A stretch of DNA of 64,000 bases from Xylanibacter ruminicola Ga6B6. GTDB taxonomy: Bacteria; Bacteroidota; Bacteroidia; Bacteroidales; Bacteroidaceae. Positions 8,694 through 17,000 of the stretch are shown here, piece by piece; the stretch's first letter is position 1; the number at the start of each line of letters is the position of its first letter. Where the stretch lies: positions 1 to 64,000 of the forward strand of contig NZ_JHXD01000009.1 of assembly GCF_000687715.1 (NCBI RefSeq), read 5' to 3'. A program made the translations under genes and the position numbers. The notes under the pieces are model-generated. The model was not told where the DNA came from and searched no databases. It saw only the letters and a program-made list of their open reading frames with translations.

Positions 8694-8726
8694 CCGCTCG
8701 GCTTTGCCGCTTGCCTAAGCAAGAAC
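8694..8726. repeat. short dual-hairpin repeat, copy A (intergenic)
   Basis: Ordered blocks CCGCTCG, CGCTTG and CAAGAA, shared with copies B and C. It folds as CGGC-TTT-GCCG followed by CTTGC-CTAA-GCAAG. It lies just after the MBL stop codon. Confidence 0.6.
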
Positions 8727-8792
8727 TTTTTCCTATCAATATACGTCTAACAGATAGAAAATTTTAAAAGATAACGATTATGATACTCTCAA

Positions 8793-8833
8793 CCGCTCGG
8801 CGACGAAGGAGACGCTTGGCTCGTCCAAGAACC
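8793..8833. repeat. short dual-hairpin repeat, copy B (in coding sequence)
   Basis: CCGCTCG, CGCTTG and CAAGAA in the same order as copy A. The second hairpin is CTTGG-CTCGT-CCAAG, a compensated base pair relative to CTTGC/GCAAG. The excess over the YbjQ consensus is 36 nt, in frame. Confidence 0.6.
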
Positions 8834-8961
8834 CCACAGATTGAAGGTCACACCATCCGCGACATCGTAGGAGGCCGTGCTGGCGCTTACGAGAAGGTGC
8901 TTTCCGAAGCCAAGGACACCTCCATGCAGGAGATGATACAGCGTGCTCAGGCTCTTGGAGC

Positions 8962-9003
8962 CCGCTCGAGCTCTGCTCGCTTGCTACCAACGGGACGCAA
9001 GAA
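8962..9003. repeat. short dual-hairpin repeat, copy C (in coding sequence)
   Basis: Same three blocks. Hairpins are CGAGC-TCT-GCTCG and CTTGC-N12-GCAAG. The excess over the YbjQ consensus is 39 nt, in frame. Confidence 0.55.
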
Positions 9004-9055
9004 TGCCATCGTAGGCATTGACATCGACTATGAGACTGTCGTCACAGACAGATGA

Positions 9056-9140
9056 ATCAGAATATATCTTTTAAATTGCACTACCTAAATCATCTGTGCC
9101 AACTGCTATATTATTGCCTAACTTTTATATAAACTTGTTT
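9056..9140. other. AT-rich spacer
   Basis: Nothing recognised between the YbjQ remnant and the end of the GH51 gene. Confidence 0.5.
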
Positions 9141-11642
9141 TTATAACTCTATCACACGGAAAGTGTAAGGGGGGAGCGTGAGGGCGTTGGGGCCTGCTAC
9201 TCCTTGCTTCATCTCAAGCGTCTGGTCGGTGGGCTGACCGCTGAACTCCTCGGTCTTGCTGTCGGCTGGGATAGTGAGGCCGTTGGCTTTGATGGTGAGC
9301 TCTACGGGCAGGGCGTTTACCAACTTGAGATAGCGACGGCCGGTGGCACTGTGGCGAACCAGACTGACGCCTACGCGATGTTTAAGTTCGGGGGCAATCT
9401 GGATGTCGGTGCTCACGTACTTGTCGCCACCATATACCGAGAACATGCGCTGAACATGGTAGGCAGGGGTGGGGCGGACTTCGGTGTTAGAGAAGTAGAT
9501 CATGTCGGGATCCCAGTTGTGGTGCTTATCCTTGGCCAGCATCGGGGCGTAGCTGGTCATCTCTACCACGTCGCCATTGCGCTCAACATCGGTGAGATAG
9601 AGGGCTTCGGCCAGTGCGGTCTCGATATTGGGACGCTTGACATTGGTTGAGGCTGCATATTCGCCAAGATAAACCTTAGGCATGGTGCGATCGTAACCGT
9701 CGTAATAGTTGCGATGGTGCATGAACCAACCGGTTGACTCGTAGTAGTGCTCATCAACCATATACTGCAGCTCGGGATGGCGCTTGGTGAAGTCCCATCC
9801 TTCGACGTAATCGGCACTTGGGGCGTGGAAAGGTCCTACGGTGCCACAAATCTTAATTTCGGGATATTTCTGACGGATGGCCTTGCAGATCATCTCGTAG
9901 CGCTCTTCGAACACGGTGCCGATGATGTCCTCGTTGCCTATACCTATATATTTAAGGTTGAATGGGGCGGGGTGACCGGCATCAGCGCGAAGCTTGGCCC
10001 ACTTGGAGGTGGCGGAATCGCCATTGGCCCACTCAATCAGGTCGAGCAGCTCCTGGATGTAAGCTGGCATCTGATCCATAGGGATGCCGCACTGCTGACC
10101 GCCTATACCCTGGGCGTTGGCGGCTGAGTTCTGGCATGGAACGCCTGCTGCAAGCACTGGGAGTGGCTCGGCACCGATGTCTTCGCAGAACTGGAAATAC
10201 TCGAAGAATCCCAGTCCGCGTGTCTGATGATAGCCCCAGATATTGAAGTCGGGTTTGCGGTCCTGAAGTGGACCTACGGTGTGGTTCCAATGGTAGATAT
10301 TGTCGAGGCCCTGACCATGGCTCATGCAACCGCCTGGGAAACGGACGAACTTGGGCTTCAGGTCGGCGATGACCTGAGCTAAGTCGCGACGCAGACCGTT
10401 AGGACGGTTCAAAAATGTTTCTTGTGGAAAGAGCGAAATCATATCGAGTCCCACACGGACGGACTTCTGCGGAATGATGGCCAGACGGGCCTTGGTGCAG
10501 CTCTTCTTGGTGCTGAGCACGCAGGTGTACTGTTGCCAATCGGTGCCCTGGGTTTTGAGTTTGCTGCTGGCAAGTATGGTGCCATCGGTGCCTATTAGCT
10601 GAATCGTGAAGTTCTGCTTCTGACCGTCGGCCAGAACATACATCGAGAAGTTGTACTTATGGCCGGCCTCTACGGCGATGCCATCCCAACCCTCGTTCCA
10701 CAGTGTGTCGGCAGCAATCACAGCATAGTGGGGATTGTTGCTGCTGAGTGGGTGCTGGGTGGAAATATCGATAGGACTGGCTGAGTGCCAGGCGGTGGTG
10801 GCGTTCCACTCGCGACGATCTTTTGCGTTGTATTCGAAGTCGCGGTTCTGAATCAGTTCGGCATACAGACCGCCATCGGCAGCATAGCTGATGTCTTCGA
10901 AGAAGATACCTATCAGTTTGTCGCTGATGGTCTTCTCGCTGTTGCTCACGTGAAGTGTGGCTGTCACAGGCTGATGGGACAGCAGGGAATTCTTGGCATC
11001 GTCGTGCATGCGCTCACTGCTGAGACGTGCGTCGGCCTGCAACTGTTGGAAGTGACTAGTGATGGTGCTGAGCTCCTGCGCTGTGATGTCGAAGGTGTTG
11101 CCCTCGTGCAACTTGCCTGCTATGGTGGCGGTGTCGCGCGTCCAGGCAGCCTGATCGATCAGGCTCTTCTGGTCTTTGCTGAATTGACGGAAGTTGCCCG
11201 ATGCAGATACCCAGCGCTTGTCGCCGGTCTTCGTCTGATAATAGATGTCGAAGGTGCCATTGTCATTGGCAAAGACTACCGGCTTGAGGCACTGTGGCGT
11301 TGACATCACAGGATAGTCTTGTGGGCGCCAGGTTACCAAGTTGCGGCTATAGGCTGCGGCAAAGAGTGGTGAACTGTCGTTGACCTGAAACACCAGGCGC
11401 CAGGTGCCATCGGCAGCGCGGGCCACTGAGGGGTGGTACATGCGCTTCTCGGCTCCCCATGTGCCATAGTCGGACGAGCACAGCTGACCCATCTCCTGCC
11501 AACCGTTGGGGGTGAATTGTGCTACATGCAAGCCGGCGTGCTCACCTGGGCTATAGACAAACACGCGCTTGGTGGTCTGAGCGCAAACGCTGATAGACGC
11601 TGTGGCGAAAATGCCTAAGAGGTAAAATCTTGATTCCTTCAT
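9141..11642 (-). CDS. secreted alpha-L-arabinofuranosidase, GH51 with N-terminal GH43-like segment
   Basis: 833 residues from the ATG at 11642; the signal peptide FYLLGIFATASISVCAQ makes this a better start than an in-frame one 33 nt upstream. Residues about 20-190 (MYHPSVARAADGTWRLVFQVNDS, LVTWRPQDYP) look like part of a GH43-type beta-propeller. A carbohydrate-binding-like beta-sandwich follows (HVSNSEKTISDKLIGIFFEDISYAADGGLYAELIQNR and on), then the GH51 TIM barrel with the acid/base Glu in IGIGNEDI and the nucleophile Glu in VYLGEYAAS, and a C-terminal beta domain. Retaining hydrolysis of arabinofuranosyl side chains of arabinan or arabinoxylan is expected in the periplasm or at the cell surface. 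Divergent from the second GH51 gene. Confidence 0.9.
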   Translation of the reverse strand: MKESRFYLLGIFATASISVCAQTTKRVFVYSPGEHAGLHVAQFTPNGWQEMGQLCSSDYGTWGAEKRMYHPSVARAADGTWRLVFQVNDSSPLFAAAYSRNLVTWRPQDYPVMSTPQCLKPVVFANDNGTFDIYYQTKTGDKRWVSASGNFRQFSKDQKSLIDQAAWTRDTATIAGKLHEGNTFDITAQELSTITSHFQQLQADARLSSERMHDDAKNSLLSHQPVTATLHVSNSEKTISDKLIGIFFEDISYAADGGLYAELIQNRDFEYNAKDRREWNATTAWHSASPIDISTQHPLSSNNPHYAVIAADTLWNEGWDGIAVEAGHKYNFSMYVLADGQKQNFTIQLIGTDGTILASSKLKTQGTDWQQYTCVLSTKKSCTKARLAIIPQKSVRVGLDMISLFPQETFLNRPNGLRRDLAQVIADLKPKFVRFPGGCMSHGQGLDNIYHWNHTVGPLQDRKPDFNIWGYHQTRGLGFFEYFQFCEDIGAEPLPVLAAGVPCQNSAANAQGIGGQQCGIPMDQMPAYIQELLDLIEWANGDSATSKWAKLRADAGHPAPFNLKYIGIGNEDIIGTVFEERYEMICKAIRQKYPEIKICGTVGPFHAPSADYVEGWDFTKRHPELQYMVDEHYYESTGWFMHHRNYYDGYDRTMPKVYLGEYAASTNVKRPNIETALAEALYLTDVERNGDVVEMTSYAPMLAKDKHHNWDPDMIYFSNTEVRPTPAYHVQRMFSVYGGDKYVSTDIQIAPELKHRVGVSLVRHSATGRRYLKLVNALPVELTIKANGLTIPADSKTEEFSGQPTDQTLEMKQGVAGPNALTLPPYTFRVIEL

Positions 11643-11672
11643 TATTATTGTGTCATTAATTCTTTGAGGATG

Positions 11673-11680
11673 CAAAGGTA
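11673..11680 (-). promoter_or_regulatory. -7 element of the minus-strand GH51 gene
   Basis: TACCTTTG on the minus strand, 30 nt before the ATG at 11642. Confidence 0.6.
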
Positions 11681-11755
11681 ATGAATTATAGCGTAAAAAT
11701 GCAAGTGAAATTCAGAAAAAGTTGCTTGGGAAGGAAATATCTTCAAAAACTTTTG

Positions 11756-11763
11756 TATATTTG
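11756..11763 (+). promoter_or_regulatory. -7 element of the plus-strand GH51 gene
   Basis: TATATTTG followed by TACCCG, 53 nt before the ATG at 11817. Together with 11673-11680 it forms the divergent promoter region of the arabinofuranosidase pair. Confidence 0.6.
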
Positions 11764-11816
11764 TACCCGATATGATTATTACTATCTTTTTAAAACGTTA
11801 CTATTTTGGAACTATT

Positions 11817-14261
11817 ATGAACTGTAAAAAATCGCTCTTTATGGCCTGCTGGGCTGCTATGGCTGCCACTGCACAGGCTCAGATAACCATTGATATCGAT
11901 GCACAGCAGCGAGGCCCTAAGGTGAGCCCCATGCTTTATGGAATCTTTTATGAGGATATCAACCATGCCGCTGATGGAGGCATCTATGCCGAACTGATCA
12001 GAAACCGCTCGTTTGAGGATGGACCGCGCTTTGGTGCTCCTGCCGACATGCAGGGGTGGGCTACCGTGGCTGCAGAGCCTTCTGTGTTGGCCGCCCGTCT
12101 CATTCAAGACTCGAAGAAAACGCCTCTGCTCAATAGTGCCCAGCACCATGCCCTGCAGTTGGATGTCAAGGCATCACCAGCTGCGCCTGTAAGTCTGATT
12201 AACGAGGGCTACTGGGGGATTAACGCCGTGCAGGGACGCACCTATCGCCTGTCGTTCTGGGCCAAGGCGCCAGCCTATAGGGGCACCGTGAAGGCAGAAC
12301 TGCGCTCGGCCGACGGAAAACAGGTGTACGCTCAGCAGCAGGTGGCTGTATTCGCCGCTGCTAAAAAGCGGGGGTGGACAAAATACGAGGCCACGCTGAC
12401 CGCTCTTGACAATGATGCCCAGGCGCAGTTCGCGCTTGTGTTCGATGGTGTAGGACAGGTGCAGCTGGATATGGTGAGCCTCTTCCCACCCACATTCCGC
12501 AATCGTGAGAACGGTATGCGTCCTGATTTGGCCAACATGCTGTGGCAGTTGCATCCTAAGTTTATGCGATTCCCTGGTGGTTGTTTCGTGGAGGGGCAGG
12601 AGAGTCCCGACAATGCCTTCCGCTGGCAGCGCACCATCGGTCCTGTCGAAGAGCGTGAAGGCCACTGGAATGTGAACTGGGGCTACCGTACCACCGACGG
12701 ACTGGGGTATCATGAGTATCTGCAGTTGGCTGAGGATCTGGGGGCCAAACCGCTCTACGTGGTGAACGTGGGGATATGGCACGGCGGACAAACACCTTAC
12801 GATAGTATCCAACCATGGATAGACGAGTGCTTGAATGCGCTGGAGTATGCCAACGGTCCCGTCAGTTCCAAGTATGGAGCCATGCGTGCCAAAAACGGTC
12901 ATCCAGAACCCTTCGGAATAGAATATCTTGAGGTGGGTAATGAGAACAACCAGCCCGATCCGCGGCAGCAGAGCGATCACTATTACGAGCGTTACGAACA
13001 GTTCTACAATGCCATCAAGGCCAAATATCCCGATATGAAAATCATAGGCAATGTGGTGGCTTGGGGCGATGATAATCCGAAATGGGGCAGCAGTCTGCCC
13101 GTGGATTTGTTGGACGAGCATTATTACCGCTCGCCCGACTGGTTTGCTGATGCTTTCCACAAATACGACAGCTACGACCGCCAAGGACCTAAGGTGTATG
13201 TGGGTGAATATGCCGTGACCAATGGCTACGGCACGCTGGGCAATATGAATGCTGCACTGGGCGAGGCCATCTATATGATGGGTATGGAGAACAATGCCGA
13301 CGTGGTGGAACTGGCATCTTATGCCCCCATCTTCGTCAACGAGAATGATGCCCGTTGGCGCCCGGATATGATACGCTTCAGCAGCAGTCGTGCGATGGGC
13401 ACTCCGAGCTACTACGTGCAACAGCTCATGCCACAGCATCTGGGCACGCAGGTGCTGAAAGTGCAGCAAACTAATCCTTATAAAGATAAGGTGGTGAAAC
13501 AGATTACGCCAAAGCAGAGTAGAGTGGGGTATGGTACATGGAACACACGCGCCACTTTCCAATGTGATAAAGAGGTGGACTGCATGTATGGCGACTGGCA
13601 GATAGAGGGTGGCATGCTGCACCAGACTGGACATAAGGATGCCACGCGCTGCATTCAGAAGGATGTCATAGACGGCGATCACTATACCTGTAAGTTCCGC
13701 TGTCGCAAAGACGAAGGGGCCGAGGGCTTTATCGTCATCTTTAACTATGTGGATGACAAGAACTACTGTTGGGTGAACCTTGGCGGATGGACCAACTCGC
13801 AGCATGCCATCGAGCAGATTAGCAATGGCGGCAAACTGCTGACCGACAGTAAGCGTGGGCGCATTGAGGCAGGGCGCTGGTATGATGTTACCCTGCAGGT
13901 GGCAGGCGACAGTGTGAAGGTATGGCTCGACAATGAGCAGCTGTTTGATACTGTGCTCAAGCGCGACCACACCAAGGGCATCTACTCATCGGCCACCATC
14001 AACGACGCCACTGGCGAGATTATTGTAAAAGTGGTGAACAACGATGATGCTGCCACCACAGCTCGTATTAGTCTGAAGAACTTTGCGCCAAGCGAAGCCC
14101 GAGTAGTGAGGTTGGCAGCCAACGACGGTATGGAGGAGAATACGCTCCAGCAGCCCACAACCATTCATCCCGTAGAGCAACAACTCTCGACAGCTGATGA
14201 CCACGTGATGCTAACCGTGCCCCCATATTCGCTGAACATCGTCACAATAAAAACGTCGTGA
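11817..14261 (+). CDS. secreted alpha-L-arabinofuranosidase, GH51 with inserted LamG-like domain
   Basis: 814 residues from the ATG at 11817 (signal peptide SLFMACWAAMAATAQAQ). N-terminal sandwich with VSPMLYGIFYEDINHAADGGIYAELIRNR, GH51 barrel with the acid/base Glu in LEVGNENNQPD and the nucleophile Glu in VYVGEYAVTNG. The C-terminal beta domain is interrupted by about 165 residues (YGDWQIEGGMLHQTGHKDATR through VWLDNEQLFD) that resemble a laminin-G or DUF1080-type carbohydrate-binding sandwich, after which the GH51 tail resumes (GEIIVKVVNNDDAATTARISL, LTVPPYSLNIVTIK). Expected role as for its divergent partner. Confidence 0.9.
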   Translation: MNCKKSLFMACWAAMAATAQAQITIDIDAQQRGPKVSPMLYGIFYEDINHAADGGIYAELIRNRSFEDGPRFGAPADMQGWATVAAEPSVLAARLIQDSKKTPLLNSAQHHALQLDVKASPAAPVSLINEGYWGINAVQGRTYRLSFWAKAPAYRGTVKAELRSADGKQVYAQQQVAVFAAAKKRGWTKYEATLTALDNDAQAQFALVFDGVGQVQLDMVSLFPPTFRNRENGMRPDLANMLWQLHPKFMRFPGGCFVEGQESPDNAFRWQRTIGPVEEREGHWNVNWGYRTTDGLGYHEYLQLAEDLGAKPLYVVNVGIWHGGQTPYDSIQPWIDECLNALEYANGPVSSKYGAMRAKNGHPEPFGIEYLEVGNENNQPDPRQQSDHYYERYEQFYNAIKAKYPDMKIIGNVVAWGDDNPKWGSSLPVDLLDEHYYRSPDWFADAFHKYDSYDRQGPKVYVGEYAVTNGYGTLGNMNAALGEAIYMMGMENNADVVELASYAPIFVNENDARWRPDMIRFSSSRAMGTPSYYVQQLMPQHLGTQVLKVQQTNPYKDKVVKQITPKQSRVGYGTWNTRATFQCDKEVDCMYGDWQIEGGMLHQTGHKDATRCIQKDVIDGDHYTCKFRCRKDEGAEGFIVIFNYVDDKNYCWVNLGGWTNSQHAIEQISNGGKLLTDSKRGRIEAGRWYDVTLQVAGDSVKVWLDNEQLFDTVLKRDHTKGIYSSATINDATGEIIVKVVNNDDAATTARISLKNFAPSEARVVRLAANDGMEENTLQQPTTIHPVEQQLSTADDHVMLTVPPYSLNIVTIKTS

Positions 14262-14421
14262 CTGCGAAACAGGCTCTTTTTCTCATTTTTTTCGTGATTT
14301 ATTTGGTGGTTTAATTTGAAAAGTGTAGTTTTTTGCCATCAAAACTCATTGAAAAGTGTATAAAGGTCATGCTGTATAGGAAGATTACATCATACATCGA
14401 AGACAATTTGAACTGAGAACC

Positions 14422-14949
14422 TTATATCCTGTTGATTATCACCATGTTCTTTTGAGTCATACGATAGTCAGAGAGTAGGTTCCAAATGCCATCTTCTGAT
14501 AAAACTCCACGTTTTAGGTCGGGAGGGAGATTTCCGGTTTCATCAGCAGCAAAGTCCTGCTTCCACAATTCACTGCTATAGTATTTGCTGAGTTCGGCAA
14601 TATCTTCTTTAATAGCTTTCAGAGAATCTGCAGTCCCATCTTTGATGGCAGCCAAGGCTTTATTGAAACGTTGCTCCATCCACTTGATTCGCTCGATTTG
14701 TAACAGTTTACAAATCGGATTCTCTCTGATAATCTTTGGTGCAGACCTTCCTGCCAGCACAAGCACCTTTTTGCCGTTTCGGTAGATATGTAGTTGACGA
14801 GAGCGGACTACGGCAGTCAGCTCTGGATCATCCTGCATGGCTATCCATAGATAATGAAACATGCCATCCTCTTTAAACAGCTTCTTTTGCAAGTGCGAGC
14901 ACATGCTTGTTGTGTCAGTCGTCAGCATTCTATTATAATCACAAAACAT
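14422..14949 (-). CDS. unrecognised 175-residue protein
   Basis: The frame is open much further upstream, but that part runs through the tRNA-His gene and antisense to nif3. The ATG at 14949 was chosen because a -7 element TATCTTTG sits 14 nt before it (14971-14964); 14901 and 14925 are alternatives. The product is mixed alpha/beta (LQKKLFKEDGMFHYLWIAMQDD, RSRQLHIYRNGKKVLVLAG, then charged helices LLQIERIKWMEQRFNKALAAIKDG). No signal peptide, membrane segment or known motif seen. Function unknown. Confidence 0.6.
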   Translation of the reverse strand: MFCDYNRMLTTDTTSMCSHLQKKLFKEDGMFHYLWIAMQDDPELTAVVRSRQLHIYRNGKKVLVLAGRSAPKIIRENPICKLLQIERIKWMEQRFNKALAAIKDGTADSLKAIKEDIAELSKYYSSELWKQDFAADETGNLPPDLKRGVLSEDGIWNLLSDYRMTQKNMVIINRI

Positions 14950-14963
14950 TTTTAAAGCTATGG

Positions 14964-14971
14964 CAAAGATA
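14964..14971 (-). promoter_or_regulatory. -7 element of the 14949 gene
   Basis: TATCTTTG on the minus strand, 14 nt before the chosen ATG. Confidence 0.55.
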
Positions 14972-15066
14972 GTTGTTTTCAGAATAAAATTCGAATTTTT
15001 GCCTTCACTATTAGGATAGTTTATGAAGAAAAATGCTTTTTCAAGTAATATTTCTTGTGTGGACAC

Positions 15067-15098
15067 AAAAAAAAAGACACCGCTTAAGCGATGTCTTT
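15067..15098 (-). terminator. terminator of tRNA-His
   Basis: On the minus strand a stem of AAAGACATCGC with GCGGTGTCTTT (one wobble), loop TTAA, followed by a run of T, directly after the tRNA. Confidence 0.85.
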
Positions 15099-15103
15099 TG
15101 GAG

Positions 15104-15178
15104 GGTGCCCGGTGGGACTCGAACCCACGACATTCAGAACCACAATCTGACGCTCTAACCAACTGAACTACGGGCACC
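15104..15178 (-). tRNA. tRNA-His (GTG anticodon)
   Basis: 75 nt cloverleaf on the minus strand beginning GGTGCCCGTAGTTCAG. Anticodon arm TCAGA-TTGTGGT-TCTGA gives anticodon GTG. T arm GTGGG-TTCGAGT-CCCAC. The acceptor has the eight-pair form typical of tRNA-His (extra G at -1 opposite C73). CCA is not encoded. Confidence 0.97.
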
Positions 15179-15318
15179 ATTTCTGAATTGCGGGTGCAAA
15201 GGTACGGAGATTTTTTTAATCTACCAAACATTTGATGTAGTTTTTTATAAAAATTTAGTTTTTGGTTAAAAATGTATAACAAAGAGAGGCCGCTCGCGCG
15301 CGTTTCAATTATTCTTTG

Positions 15319-15326
15319 TAATTTTG
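15319..15326 (+). promoter_or_regulatory. -7 element five bases from the nif3 start
   Basis: TAATTTTG then CAGCC then GTG. If the transcript begins about 6 nt after the -7 box, it starts at or within the GTG codon. Confidence 0.6.
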
Positions 15327-15331
15327 CAGCC

Positions 15332-16117
15332 GTGAAGATAAAAGAAGTGCTGAGCGCCCTTGAACGTTTCGCGCCTCTGCCCTTGCAGGAAAGTTGGGAT
15401 AATGCTGGCTTGCAACTGGGACTGACAGAGACGGAGGTTTCAGGGGCATTATTGTGTCTGGACGTGAACGAACGTATCGTTGACGAGGCTATGGCGAAGG
15501 GTTGCAATCTGATTGTAAGCCACCATCCGCTGTTGTTTCGTGGTTTGAAAACCATCAGCGATCTGACCGACGTTCAGCGCACCGTGATGCGTGCTATTAA
15601 GCAGGGCATAGCGGTGGTATCGATGCACACCAATATGGATAATGCCCGTGGTGGTGTGAACTTTAAGATAGCTCAGAAGCTGGGGCTGCAGAATGTGGCG
15701 TTTTTCGCGCAGAAGCAGGTTGACGGCATTGAGGCTGGCAGTGGGGTAGTGGGCGAGTTGCCCGAAGCTATGGCTGCCGACGACTTTATTATTGGTGTGA
15801 AGAATGCCTTAGGTGTGGAGTGTGCGATGTGCAACGAGTTGCTGCGCCGCCCCATTAAGCGCGTGGCCATCTGCGGTGGTGCGGGCGATTTTCTGCTCGA
15901 CGAGGCCGTTAAGAACCAGGCCGATGCGTTTATTACTGGCGAGATGCACTACCATCAGTACTTTGGCTATGAGCAGCAGATACAGATTTGCGTGATAGGT
16001 CACTATCAGAGCGAACAGTACACTGCCGAAATCTTTGAGGAGATTATCCAGAAAGAGTGCCCCGGCGTAAAGACCTGCATAGCCGAAACATGTACGAATC
16101 CAATATTGTATATTTAA
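15332..16117 (+). CDS. Nif3-like dinuclear metal-centre protein
   Basis: 261 residues from GTG at 15332. The upstream in-frame ATG at 15272 lies before the -7 box and gives a non-homologous N-terminus, while VKIKEVLSALERFAPLPLQESWDNAGLQLG is where the family starts. Metal ligands are visible in NLIVSHHPLLF and VVSMHTNMDNARGGVN, with a later ITGEMHYH. The family forms hexameric toroids with two metals per subunit (GTP cyclohydrolase I type 2 homologues). Biochemical role in bacteria is unsettled. Forms an operon with the zinc-ribbon gene 16 nt downstream, a pairing I recall from other Bacteroidetes. Confidence 0.92.
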   Translation: MKIKEVLSALERFAPLPLQESWDNAGLQLGLTETEVSGALLCLDVNERIVDEAMAKGCNLIVSHHPLLFRGLKTISDLTDVQRTVMRAIKQGIAVVSMHTNMDNARGGVNFKIAQKLGLQNVAFFAQKQVDGIEAGSGVVGELPEAMAADDFIIGVKNALGVECAMCNELLRRPIKRVAICGGAGDFLLDEAVKNQADAFITGEMHYHQYFGYEQQIQICVIGHYQSEQYTAEIFEEIIQKECPGVKTCIAETCTNPILYI

Positions 16118-16133
16118 ATAAATTAGTAGAATT

Positions 16134-16991
16134 ATGGCAAAGAAAGATCCATCAGAACTGTCAGTTGAAGAGCGCCTGAAGACGCTGTATCAGTTGCAGA
16201 CCGCCCTCTCGGCTATCGACGAGAAGCGTATGTTGCGCGGTGAGCTGCCCCTGGAAGTACAAGACCTGGAAGACGAGATTGAGGGTTTGACCACTCGTGT
16301 TGAGAAGATTGCAAACGAGATTGCGGACTACCAGAGAGCTATCAGCCAGAAGAAGGGCGAGATTGCCGATGCCGAGGCCAGCGTAGAGCGCTATAAGGCT
16401 CAGCTGGATGAGGTTAAGAACAACCGTGAATACGACACACTCTCGAAGGAGATTGAGTTCCAGACACTGGAAATTGAGCTGTGTAATAAGAAGATTCGCG
16501 AGGCTAACAACAAGATTGCCGACAAGCAGCGTGAGCAGGAAAGCAGCGAGGCTCTGATTGCAGAGCGTCAGAGCGACCTGGAGGTTAAGAAGAACGAGCT
16601 TGAGGAAATTATGGAAGAGACTCGCGTAGAGGAGGAGAAGCTGAAGGAGCAGGTTAAGACACTAGAGGCTAAGATTGAGGGTCGTTTGCTTACTTCGTTC
16701 AAGCGCATCCGTAGAAATGCTCGCAACGGTCTGGGTATCGTTTACGTACAGCGTGATGCCTGCGGTGGTTGCTTTAACAAGATTCCACCCCAGCGCCAGT
16801 TGGATATCAAGATGCACAAGAAGATTATTGTATGCGAGTACTGCGGACGTATCATGATCGACCCAGAGCTGGCAGGCGTTAAGATCGACAAGGCAACAGG
16901 TGCTACCGAGGAGAAGAAGGGTCGTGCAAAGCGCTCTATCCGCAAGACTTCGACCTCGAAGAAGTCGACCGATGCCAACGATATGGAATAA
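16134..16991 (+). CDS. coiled-coil protein with C4-type zinc ribbon
   Basis: 285 residues. Long charged helical region (about 10-185, rich in EEIEGLTTRVEKIANEI-type heptads) and then a zinc ribbon with CGGC and CEYC about 30 residues apart, ending in a basic tail KKGRAKRSIRKTSTSKK. Matches the COG1579-type putative nucleic-acid-binding zinc-ribbon family. Probable coiled-coil homodimer binding RNA or DNA, by inference. Confidence 0.88.
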   Translation: MAKKDPSELSVEERLKTLYQLQTALSAIDEKRMLRGELPLEVQDLEDEIEGLTTRVEKIANEIADYQRAISQKKGEIADAEASVERYKAQLDEVKNNREYDTLSKEIEFQTLEIELCNKKIREANNKIADKQREQESSEALIAERQSDLEVKKNELEEIMEETRVEEEKLKEQVKTLEAKIEGRLLTSFKRIRRNARNGLGIVYVQRDACGGCFNKIPPQRQLDIKMHKKIIVCEYCGRIMIDPELAGVKIDKATGATEEKKGRAKRSIRKTSTSKKSTDANDME

Positions 16992-17000
16992 TCGGAAATG

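Larger units (their letters stand above)
8780..9055 (+). pseudogene. YbjQ/UPF0145-like gene with two short insertions and an internal deletion
   Basis: 91-residue [41 protein letters not shown] and [13 protein letters not shown] are the family landmarks of the roughly 105-residue YbjQ (heavy-metal-binding domain) proteins. Three departures are visible. Twelve Arg-rich residues sit between MILST and TPQIEGH. About 25-28 residues that normally separate GHTI from the GGR motif are missing. Thirteen residues ([13 protein letters not shown]) sit between LGA and NAIVG. The usual glycine-rich C-terminal strand is also absent. The frame stays open, but the fold is unlikely to survive. Real YbjQ proteins form pentamers or decamers of unknown role. 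Confidence 0.6.

Noticed and set aside
12174..13970. Long minus-strand open frame (about 600 codons) opposite the second GH51 gene
   Set aside because: It is the antisense shadow of a gene with complete GH51 motifs; its translation has no recognisable domain.
14950..15555. Upstream extension of the 14422 frame
   Set aside because: It runs through the tRNA-His gene and its terminator and antisense to nif3, so it cannot be coding in that form.
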